The notes under the pieces are model-generated. The model was not told the DNA's origin, made no database searches, and was given only the letters and a program-made list of their open reading frames with translations. Below are positions 1-5,881 of a stretch of DNA of 34,611 bases, piece after piece; positions within the stretch are counted from its first letter, which is position 1, and each line of letters starts with the position of its first letter. The position numbers were made by a program, and so were the translations under genes. This stretch comes from a virus, in the IMG/VR virus record IMGVR_UViG_3300046371_000190, positions 1 through 34,611 of that record. One strand, written 5' to 3'.

Positions 1-2
1 TC

Positions 3-212
3 ACGACGACCGTGGCGCTGTCGCGCACGCGCTACACTATGGTGACGCCGGTCGTGTGGAAGCGGGCCATGAACCTGCCAAAGGATAAAGACGCGGCGCG
101 TAGGATGGCGCAGCAGTGGTTCCCCGACAGGGCGAGCGAGCTGAAGCGTAAGAAGGATGAACACAGAGCAGAGGCGCTGCTGATAGCGCTGTATGGAAGG
201 GGAAAGGCGTGA
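3..212 (+). CDS. RuvC-like Holliday junction resolvase, C-terminal part (5' end outside window)
   Basis: The frame is open from the first bases of the window, so the gene begins upstream. The visible ~69 residues contain P-x-x-W-K, then K-D-x-x-x-A-R, a W-F-P-D step, and the closing motif KKDEHRAEALLIALYG. This is the usual C-terminal signature of phage RuvC-type resolvases, in which an acidic residue just before the AEAL segment completes the metal site. Such enzymes cut four-way junctions during recombination or before packaging. It overlaps the next gene's GTG start by four bases, so the two are translationally coupled in a recombination operon. The N-terminal catalytic Asp cannot be checked here. 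Confidence 0.72.
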   Translation, partial: TTTVALSRTRYTMVTPVVWKRAMNLPKDKDAARRMAQQWFPDRASELKRKKDEHRAEALLIALYGRGKA

Positions 213-1009
213 CCATATCGACAACCATGTCCAACGAGGAATACCACCTGAGCGACGCGCTCAGCGCCTCTGGGGCTAAGACAATCGCCATGAAGTCGCT
301 GGCGCATTACAAGTATGCCGAGCGCAAGGAAAGCACGGCATTCGACGTCGGCACGGCCACGCACACGCTGGTGTTTGAGCCGCAGCACGCAAGCACCGTC
401 TGGTGCGGGCCGGAGACGCGGCGCGGCAAAGACTGGACGCAGCACAAGGCAGAGGCCGACGCCAATGGCGCGCTGCTGCTGACGGAAGGCGATTACAAGA
501 TCGCCGTGGACGCGGCAAACGCGGTGCGCAGCAACAAGGAGGTCGCCAAGCTGCTATCCGGCGATCTGGTCTGCGAGGCCAGCATATTTGCGAAGGACAC
601 GCAAACAGGCGTGGACATGCGCTGCCGTCCAGACGGGTGGCGTCGTGACATAGGGGCGCTGATCGACTTGAAGACGACCATAGCGCCCGACCCCGAAGGC
701 TTTGCCAAGCAGGTTGCCAACTTCGGGTATCATATTCAGGAAAGCTTCTACCGCAGGACGATGGGCCTGATCGGGGAGGAGATCGACAGGTTTATCTTCA
801 TCAGCGTGGGCAAGGAAGCGCCTTACCCCGTTGGTGTGTACGAGCTTGACTGGCGCACGCTCAACGAGGGCGACGCGGCAGTTCAACACGCGCTGGAGCA
901 GTATGCGATAGCGCGTAATACGGGCGTCTGGGACTACGGGTATGGGGAGCTGCAAACGCTTCAAATACCGCGCTGGGCGTTCCAATTCACCGCGTCACAC
1001 GGCGCATAA
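209..1009 (+). CDS. RecE/exonuclease VIII-type PD-(D/E)XK nuclease
   Basis: 266 residues from a GTG overlapping the upstream TGA, with a purine-rich ribosome site (GGAAGGGG) before it; an ATG at 227 is the alternative start. Family marks are an N-terminal Y-H-x-S-D-A-L-S-x-S segment, GTATHTLVFEP near residues 48-58, then D142 in R-P-D-G-W, D153-x-K155 in I-D-L-K-T-T and a downstream Q-x-x-x-Y near 177-181. This is the order of the putative exodeoxyribonuclease 8 (PDDEXK_14) family. It would resect duplex ends to leave 3' single strands for annealing. The SSB-like gene follows 28 bp later. No RecT/Erf-type annealase is visible in the window, so the partner is missing or lies elsewhere. Confidence 0.82.
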   Translation: MTISTTMSNEEYHLSDALSASGAKTIAMKSLAHYKYAERKESTAFDVGTATHTLVFEPQHASTVWCGPETRRGKDWTQHKAEADANGALLLTEGDYKIAVDAANAVRSNKEVAKLLSGDLVCEASIFAKDTQTGVDMRCRPDGWRRDIGALIDLKTTIAPDPEGFAKQVANFGYHIQESFYRRTMGLIGEEIDRFIFISVGKEAPYPVGVYELDWRTLNEGDAAVQHALEQYAIARNTGVWDYGYGELQTLQIPRWAFQFTASHGA

Positions 1010-1037
1010 CACAGGCACACAACGTCAGGAGACAAAC

Positions 1038-1625
1038 ATGCCAATATCATTCGGAGAATCATCAGACGCGAGCGGCGCGTATATACGGGTCAACCTTCCG
1101 CAGAACCGCTGGACGGTAAACAAGGGCGGCGACCCCGAAGCCATCGACATGGCCAAGGGTATCGCCATCGACATTGCCAACGTGAAGTTCGGGTGGCTCA
1201 AGATCGCCGTTGGAACGCGCGACTGGCAGGAGTGGCCATCGCCATCGCAGGCAACGCAAAAGCCGACCGAGACGGACGCGGAGGGCAAGCCAGCGTATAA
1301 GCAGGGCTTCGACGTGGACTGCTGGATGTCGGACGGCACCAAGGCGCAATTCAGCAACAACTCATACGGCACGGGGCAGTTCATCGCCAAGCTGTACAAC
1401 CAAGCGGAAAACGCGCCAGAGTTTGCGCAGGGCATGGTGCCGGTCGTCAGCGTCACGACGTCCACGCCTGTCGTAGTCGGCAAGGGCACGTCATACGATC
1501 TGGGCTTCGCCATATCCAAGTGGATTGCGAAACCCGCAGACAGCACACCGCCTAAGCCGGAGCCGGTGCCAACCGCAGCGGCCCCAGTTTCTAGCGTTGT
1601 AGACGCAGACGACTTCGGCTTCTAA
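1038..1625 (+). CDS. Probable single-stranded DNA-binding protein
   Basis: 195 residues starting at an ATG with AGGAGA eight bases upstream; this start is preferred over the longer frame open from 942. The N-terminal two thirds reads like a beta-rich binding domain with many aromatics (W-x-V-N-K-G, F-G-W-L-K, D-C-W-M). A Pro/Ala-rich linker (about 165-183) follows, then the acidic, aromatic-ended tail VVDADDFGF. A disordered linker with an acidic aromatic tip is the known architecture of SSB and T7 gp2.5 proteins, where the tip docks partners. The position between the exonuclease and primase-helicase fits. The fold itself is inferred, not recognised by direct homology. Confidence 0.6.
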   Translation: MPISFGESSDASGAYIRVNLPQNRWTVNKGGDPEAIDMAKGIAIDIANVKFGWLKIAVGTRDWQEWPSPSQATQKPTETDAEGKPAYKQGFDVDCWMSDGTKAQFSNNSYGTGQFIAKLYNQAENAPEFAQGMVPVVSVTTSTPVVVGKGTSYDLGFAISKWIAKPADSTPPKPEPVPTAAAPVSSVVDADDFGF

Positions 1626-1636
1626 GATAACAAGCT

Positions 1637-1660
1637 CCACGCCTGCTCCGGCGGGCGTGG
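1637..1660 (+). terminator. Hairpin after SSB-like gene (possible attenuator)
   Basis: CCACGCC (1637-1643) pairs with GGCGTGG (1654-1660) around a 10-nt loop, 11 bases after the SSB-like stop. What follows is TTATAAC rather than a clean T-run, so it is a weak intrinsic terminator, an attenuator or an mRNA-stability hairpin. The next gene starts at 1691. Confidence 0.4.
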
Positions 1661-1690
1661 TTATAACAAAAGTTAAAACGGGGAAGCGGG

Positions 1691-3892
1691 ATGAGCGTAA
1701 ACTATTTTGCAAAGGTACGGGAAAGCGTCGTAACCGAGATCGGCATGGCTCCGCAGGGGCGTCGCAACGAGGCGCTGAACCTAGCGGCATACGCGCTGGG
1801 TCGGCACGCGCACATGGACGCCGCCAACATAGACAGCAGCGTCATAGACTTACACACGGCTGCCAAGGCAATCGGGCTGCAGGAACACGAGATCAAGGCA
1901 ACCATTGGCAGCGGGTTCAAGCGCGGCAGCGAAAACCCGAAGCAGCTCGAAAACGATGACGCGGTGCCGTTTCAGCCGAGCGAGATGGATCGCCTGATCG
2001 TGCGCTTGGCCAGCAAGGATCTGCTGATCCGCGACGAGGAAACGCGCGCCGAGAAAATCGCAAAGGCGCAGGCCGCGTGGGAGCGCAGCGTGCCAATATC
2101 ACGCGAGAACAAGGACGCCGTCAGACCGGCGCTGCTGTACCTGAACAACCGTGGAATGCGCGCAGGCGTGGCAGAGGGCGTCGCGCGCTTCAGCCCCAGC
2201 CTATACGACGGGCCAGCGATACTGTTTCCCGCGACCAACGCCGAGGGCGACGTCTGCGGCGTGCAGGCGGTGCTGCTGACGCCGGACGGGAAGAAGCGCG
2301 AGCATAATAACATCAACAAGTATTCACGCGGATCACTGGTGGGCAATGCCATGCGGATCGGCGATCAGCACGAGGGCGGCGCGATCATACTGGTCGAGGG
2401 GCCAGAGGACGCGCTGAGCGTGCGCCAAGCGATCATGGGTCATGTGGAGGCGACAATCGTCTGCACGTTTGGCAAGTCGGGCATGAAGACGTTTAACGCG
2501 CCAAGAGCCAGCGACGTCACGATCTGCGCAGACCCTGACCTCGACGTGGAGGCGGTGTCGGACGTGCTGCGCGGCGACGGCAGCACCGACGTCCACGTCG
2601 TGCGCTTCGACGCGCTGGGCGTGGAAAACGTAAAGGATGCCAACGACTACCTGCAAGAAGCGGGCGCGGAGAAGCTGCGCGAGGCGCTGGCGCTGGCGAA
2701 GCCGGTCGAGGAAGTAAAGCAGGAGCGCATCGCAGGCGAGCGCCAGTGGCCAACCGCATACGAGCCAATAGACCCCGCAACAATACCGGCGCGGCGGTGG
2801 ATCTACGGGCAGCATTACGTGCGAGGCCATGTCAGCGTGCTTGCCTCGGCGGGCGGCGTCGGGAAGACGTCGCTGCAGATTGTGGAGGCTCTGTGCATCG
2901 GAACGGGCAAGCCGCTGCTGGGCGAGGCCATACACGAGCCGTGCAAGGTGTGGATTATCAACCTCGAAGACCCGCTGGAAGAGATGCAAAGACGCCTCGC
3001 GGCGGCGATGCTGCACTACGGCGTCACCGCCGAGGAAATACGGGGGCGCTTGTTCCTCGACGCCGGCAGGAGCTTGAACATGGTCTTCGCCAACCAAGGG
3101 CGCGACGGGATCGAGGTCAACGACGAGATGCTCGACTATATGGCGGCCAAGATCAAGGAGAACGACATCGGCATGGTGATGATCGACCCGTGGGTTGGCG
3201 CGAACCAGATCAACGAGAACGACAACGTGGCCATGAATGCAGCCGTCGGTGCCGTGCGTAGCGTTTGCGACGAGACAGACTGCGCCGTGGCGCTGGTGCA
3301 TCACATCCGCAAGGGCAACGGCGACGAGGCAACCATAGACAGCGTCAGGGGCGCGGGGTCGCTGATCGGGGCGGCGCGTGCGGCGCGGGTCATCAACAAG
3401 ATCAGCGCGGAAGACGCGCAGAAGCTCGGCGTGTCAGAAGCGGAGAGCCTCGGCATATTCCGCGTGGACGACGGCAAGGCAAACTTGGCACCGCCAGCCG
3501 CGAAGGCGGTCTACCGGCGCATGGTGGGCGTGCAGCTGCCAAACATGGAATATGTCGGCGTGGCCACGGAATATGCGATGCCGGATCTCTTCGACGGCGT
3601 GTCGGCGCGCGACGCGATGAAGGTGCAGCGCGCGGTGGGCGACGCGGAAGCGCAGGGCGAGCCGCTTCGCGCAAACGTGCAGGCAAAGACGTGGGTCGGC
3701 GTCACGGTGGCAGACGTGCTGGGGCTAGACTTGGAGAAGCGACACGAGAAGGCGAAGGCCAAGGCAATCGTGGCCAAGTGGATCGAGAACGGCGTGCTGC
3801 GCAAGACGTCTGCGCCGAGCAAGCGTGACGGCAGGGAGGTGCCGTGCGTTGTGGTGGGTGACTGGATAACGGGAGAGGAGGCTGGGATATGA
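1691..3892 (+). CDS. Primase-helicase: Toprim domain plus RepA-like RecA-fold ATPase
   Basis: 733 residues; ribosome site GGGAAGCGGG precedes the ATG. N-terminal region (about 1-140) is helical with no clear match. A Toprim-type segment follows, with the acidic E236 in ILVEGPEDAL and the later CADPDLD motif. The C-terminal half is a RepA/AAA_25-type ATPase: Walker A ASAGGVGKTS with K392, INLEDP just after, Walker B-like MVMIDPW with D499, and LVHHIRKG as a sensor-like motif. The last ~90 residues look like a winged-helix tail. Such fusions make primers and unwind DNA for phages without their own polymerase, consistent with none being visible. No N-terminal zinc-binding cysteine set is visible, so primase activity is less certain than helicase activity. 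The stop overlaps a repeat-rich non-coding stretch. Confidence 0.85.
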   Translation: MSVNYFAKVRESVVTEIGMAPQGRRNEALNLAAYALGRHAHMDAANIDSSVIDLHTAAKAIGLQEHEIKATIGSGFKRGSENPKQLENDDAVPFQPSEMDRLIVRLASKDLLIRDEETRAEKIAKAQAAWERSVPISRENKDAVRPALLYLNNRGMRAGVAEGVARFSPSLYDGPAILFPATNAEGDVCGVQAVLLTPDGKKREHNNINKYSRGSLVGNAMRIGDQHEGGAIILVEGPEDALSVRQAIMGHVEATIVCTFGKSGMKTFNAPRASDVTICADPDLDVEAVSDVLRGDGSTDVHVVRFDALGVENVKDANDYLQEAGAEKLREALALAKPVEEVKQERIAGERQWPTAYEPIDPATIPARRWIYGQHYVRGHVSVLASAGGVGKTSLQIVEALCIGTGKPLLGEAIHEPCKVWIINLEDPLEEMQRRLAAAMLHYGVTAEEIRGRLFLDAGRSLNMVFANQGRDGIEVNDEMLDYMAAKIKENDIGMVMIDPWVGANQINENDNVAMNAAVGAVRSVCDETDCAVALVHHIRKGNGDEATIDSVRGAGSLIGAARAARVINKISAEDAQKLGVSEAESLGIFRVDDGKANLAPPAAKAVYRRMVGVQLPNMEYVGVATEYAMPDLFDGVSARDAMKVQRAVGDAEAQGEPLRANVQAKTWVGVTVADVLGLDLEKRHEKAKAKAIVAKWIENGVLRKTSAPSKRDGREVPCVVVGDWITGEEAGI

Positions 3893-3925
3893 TGGCCAGC
3901 GAGATGGGTGGCGTTGGGGGCGTTT

Positions 3926-4069
3926 CCGCACGTTCCGCACTTACCGCACTTACGGTGCGGCGTGGTGCCGAGGGTGCGGTAAATACGGCAAGAAATCTTC
4001 CGCCGCACCACTTGCATATATATATGCAAGGTGCGGAGAGAAGTGCGGGCGTATTTATTGAAGGTGCGG
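3926..4069. repeat. CCGCAC/GTGCGG repeat cluster with AT-core palindrome (candidate origin or operator array)
   Basis: Nine copies of one hexamer in 144 bp: CCGCAC at 3926, 3935, 3944 and 4003, and its complement GTGCGG at 3955, 3974, 4031, 4043 and 4064. The first three are spaced exactly 9 bp. 3944-3960 is a dyad. A perfect 20-bp palindrome with a TATATATA core occupies 4011-4030 and is itself bracketed by CCGCAC (4003) and GTGCGG (4031). Direct and inverted hexamers around an AT core, next to the primase-helicase gene, resemble an iteron-type replication origin. A multi-site operator for the downstream genes is the alternative. The overlapping short reading frame (3889-4113) shows no protein-like features. 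Confidence 0.6.
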
Positions 4070-4105
4070 AGATTGTTTTATTGGGGATGCGTAGGGGGCA
4101 TGTTC

Positions 4106-4693
4106 ATGGTTAAGCAGAAAGGGCGTCGCCCTACGGCAAAGCAGATAGCGTCGAAGGGGAAGTTTACGGTTGGCGAAAAGACGGAGCCTATACCGGCGGC
4201 AGTCTGGGGTCAGCTGGAACCGCTCGATCGGGTGGCGCGGGAAATGACGGAGCGGTGGGGTGATACGCTGCCGTCGCTGGTCACGCCGGATCTGGCAGGC
4301 AAGTTCGAGGCAGCCTACGAGGCGCTGAAGGAGGCCATCGTCGAGCGTGACGTCGTCAGGACGAACAAGATCGCCACGCAGCTCATGGCGGGGTGGAAGC
4401 GCATGGAAGCGGAAGCGGAGGGCGCGGGGCATAAGCCGCTGTCGCCGCACGCTTGGTGCGTGGAGCTGGATGGCGGGCAGATCGTGTGCTTCGCGCGGCA
4501 GGGATGCGCTGAGCTGCGCAAGCGGTATCCGCAGTGGGTGGTCTACTCGTTCGAGGATGCCGCGTGCGTGCTGAAGCAGCACTTCAGCGAGGCGTTTCTG
4601 CAGAAGGCGTTTGAGGCGTTCCCTAACGCGAAGGTGACGCGTGTGGTGGATGGACATGGAAACGATAACATAGAGGATGATATACCATGGTGA
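4106..4693 (+). CDS. Unknown protein with SSB-like acidic C-terminal tip
   Basis: 195 residues from the ATG at 4106, which has AGGGGG at 4093-4098 at good spacing; the ATG at 4100 is too close to that site and the frame open from 4031 runs into the repeat array. The N-terminus is basic (VKQKGRRPTAKQIASKGKF), the middle is helical with charged residues (about 45-115), and residues 125-180 carry several Cys, Trp and Tyr. The protein ends NIEDDIPW, very close to the bacterial SSB tip D-D-D-I-P-F. I do not recognise the family. The tail and the position after the primase-helicase suggest a replisome partner, or a mimic competing for SSB-binding host proteins. The stop overlaps the next start. Confidence 0.65.
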   Translation: MVKQKGRRPTAKQIASKGKFTVGEKTEPIPAAVWGQLEPLDRVAREMTERWGDTLPSLVTPDLAGKFEAAYEALKEAIVERDVVRTNKIATQLMAGWKRMEAEAEGAGHKPLSPHAWCVELDGGQIVCFARQGCAELRKRYPQWVVYSFEDAACVLKQHFSEAFLQKAFEAFPNAKVTRVVDGHGNDNIEDDIPW

Positions 4694-4956
4694 CGAGGGA
4701 AGATATTTTACGCACGGCGGGTGACTTGATCACGGGCGACAGGCAGCGGACGTATGGCTCCGCAAAGGCGTCGCACGCGACCATTGCTGGCATGTGGTCG
4801 GCGTATCTCGGCGTGGACGTGACCGAGGTGGACGTGGCAGCGATGATGGTGTTGCTGAAGGTGTCGCGGTCGCGCTCAAGCGATCATTCGGACAACTGGG
4901 TGGACGTGTGCGGTTACGCTGCGATAGCGGGCGAATTGGAGGCGTCAGGTGGGTAG
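4687..4956 (+). CDS. DUF6378 domain protein
   Basis: 89 residues, starting inside the previous gene (7-bp overlap). The pattern I-L-x-x-A-x-x-L-I-T-G-D-R-Q-x-T-Y-G, then W-S-A-Y-L-G, M-M-V-L-L-K-V-S-R and D-N-W-V-D-V-C-G-Y-A-A is that of the DUF6378 phage family, found widely in temperate and lytic phages. The role is not established; the helical fold and acidic spacing have suggested MazG-like nucleotide pyrophosphatases, which would suit a replication operon, but that is inference. It is the last recognisable gene before the 430-bp control region. Confidence 0.82.
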   Translation: MVTREDILRTAGDLITGDRQRTYGSAKASHATIAGMWSAYLGVDVTEVDVAAMMVLLKVSRSRSSDHSDNWVDVCGYAAIAGELEASGG

Positions 4957-4975
4957 GGTAGCCTGCGAGGCGTTT

Positions 4976-5053
4976 GGGCGTCTCACAGCGGCTCTGAGGG
5001 GGCGTGAGGGCGTGTTTAGCCTCTGCGGCAGACACGCCGACGCTCAGACGCCC
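4976..5053 (+). other. Nested inverted repeats (structured RNA or terminator-like element)
   Basis: GGGCGTCT (4976-4983) pairs with AGACGCCC (5046-5053), and AGCG (4987-4990) with CGCT (5041-5044), separated only by small mismatches. Inside, GGCGTGT (5009-5015) pairs with ACACGCC (5032-5038), and GCC/GGC at 5019-5028 may form the apex. The element begins about 20 bases after the DUF6378 stop. No T-run follows, so it is not a standard intrinsic terminator. It could be a 3' stabiliser, a Rho-related end, a small RNA or part of a packaging site. Confidence 0.45.
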
Positions 5054-5072
5054 GCGCGCGAATACATCAGCC

Positions 5073-5110
5073 TGACCAACTGGTCAACATTGGTGCGGTA
5101 TAATGATACC
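5073..5110 (+). promoter_or_regulatory. Operator-like dyads over a perfect -10 box (candidate regulated promoter)
   Basis: TGACC-N4-GGTCA lies at 5073-5086. A perfect TATAAT lies at 5099-5104, inside a second dyad GGTAT-N4-ATACC (5097-5110). There is no convincing -35 at normal spacing (a CTGACC at 5072 is 21 bp away), which would fit an activator-dependent or repressed promoter. A transcript from here would run through the hairpins at 5232-5313 toward the terminase genes. Confidence 0.4.
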
Positions 5111-5183
5111 ACTCTGCAATGCGGCAATATCGCCAACGATACAACCATAGATAGGTGTAAAACGCTAACATGCTGATATTGCT

Positions 5184-5206
5184 ACATAATAAATTTAACA
5201 TAATAA
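5184..5206. repeat. AT-rich direct repeat ACATAATAA x2
   Basis: The 9-mer occurs at 5184-5192 and 5198-5206, 14 bp apart, in the most AT-rich part of the intergenic region. Its place between two dyads and ahead of the terminase genes could suit a DNA-unwinding, bending or protein-binding element. Confidence 0.35.
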
Positions 5207-5231
5207 CGATTATGCGATTCCAGCTGCAGAT

Positions 5232-5249
5232 CCTGACCATGCGGTCAGG
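5232..5249. promoter_or_regulatory. Second TGACC-N4-GGTCA dyad (operator or terminase-binding site)
   Basis: CCTGACC (5232-5238) and GGTCAGG (5243-5249) flank four bases. The core TGACC-N4-GGTCA has the same architecture as the dyad at 5073-5086, with centres 161 bp apart. A further TTGACC half-site begins at 5251. Matching sites in one intergenic region suggest a single dimeric binder, either a regulator or the small terminase. Confidence 0.5.
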
Positions 5250-5254
5250 TTTGA

Positions 5255-5313
5255 CCCCCCCCACTTCGCGCTTCGACGGGGGCATGTGTGTATAGAAAAG
5301 CGCACACACCCCC
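5255..5313 (+). other. Alternative G/C hairpins upstream of the late promoter
   Basis: GGGGG at 5278-5282 can pair with the C-run at 5258-5262, or with CCCCC at 5309-5313. The second option is extended by TGTGTG (5285-5290) with CACACA (5303-5308), leaving a 2-nt bulge. The two folds exclude each other. CCCCCGCA repeats follow at 5309-5324. No T-run follows. Attenuation of read-through from the left, or a packaging element, are possible. Confidence 0.35.
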
Positions 5314-5336
5314 GCACCCCCGCACCCCCTACGCGC

Positions 5337-5365
5337 TTGCCATACCCATGGCCCCGCGCTAAAAT
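5337..5365 (+). promoter_or_regulatory. Sigma70-type promoter for the terminase/late operon
   Basis: TTGCCA (5337-5342), a 17-bp spacer, then TAAAAT (5360-5365). The predicted start near 5372 leaves a short leader holding AAGGAG at 5377-5382 just before the ATG at 5390. This is the best-formed promoter in the window, and its position at the head of the morphogenesis genes suggests the principal late promoter read by host RNA polymerase. Confidence 0.6.
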
Positions 5366-5389
5366 TTCCCGCGTACAAGGAGAAACGCA

Positions 5390-5881
5390 ATGGCAGGCAA
5401 GGCGTTACGCAAACGCATATTGACGGAGGTCGCCTCCAACGGCGGCGCAGATTGGCTCTTTGACCAGATCGCGTCCGGCATCACCGTCGCCGAGTTGGCA
5501 CGCCAATACGGCTGCACGCGCAGCTATGTTAGCAGGAGCCTGAACAGCGTGCCTGAGTATGCGGCCGCGCTGAGCAAGGCTCGCGGCGAGGCAGCGGATG
5601 CGCTGGTGGAGCAGGGCTTGGAGATGGTTGACGGGTTGAGCGGCGCCAGCAGCCCGACGGAGATCGCCGCCACGCGCGAGAAGGTACAGTGGCGCAAGTT
5701 CATGGCTGGCTCGATGAATCAGGATCGCTACGGCACGCGCCCGCAGAGCAACGTCACGCTTTCCATTGGCGATCTGCACTTGGACGCGCTGCGCAAGTTT
5801 AGCGCCGACATGAAGCGCGTGAACAGCGACGCCGAAGCCGCCACGATTGACGCTGAATATGTGGAGGTGTCGGATGAGTGA
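5390..5881 (+). CDS. Terminase small subunit
   Basis: 163 residues behind a strong AAGGAG site. Residues about 30-55 form a helix-turn-helix (G-I-T-V-A-E-L-A-R-Q-Y-G-C-T-R-S-Y-V-S-R), followed by long charged helices, including M-A-G-S-M-N-Q-D-R-Y-G. A DNA-binding N-terminal domain followed by an oligomerisation helix, directly ahead of a large terminase, is typical of small terminases. It would recognise the packaging site, perhaps in the intergenic region just upstream. Its last bases overlap the large-subunit start by eight. Confidence 0.85.
   Translation: MAGKALRKRILTEVASNGGADWLFDQIASGITVAELARQYGCTRSYVSRSLNSVPEYAAALSKARGEAADALVEQGLEMVDGLSGASSPTEIAATREKVQWRKFMAGSMNQDRYGTRPQSNVTLSIGDLHLDALRKFSADMKRVNSDAEAATIDAEYVEVSDE

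Noticed and set aside
2333-3304. 323-codon reverse-strand ORF inside the primase-helicase gene
   Set aside because: Shadow of a GC-rich, clearly recognised gene; His/Arg/Leu-rich composition typical of an antisense frame.
3889-4113. 74-codon ORF overlapping the primase-helicase stop
   Set aside because: It runs through the repeat array and the palindrome, has an unlikely composition and no ribosome site of its own; the repeats explain the sequence better.
4949-5176. 75-codon ORF beginning GTG at 4949
   Set aside because: Although GGAGG lies before the GTG, the frame crosses nested hairpins, the dyad and the -10 box, and the product has no recognisable pattern. Not supported enough to list as a gene.
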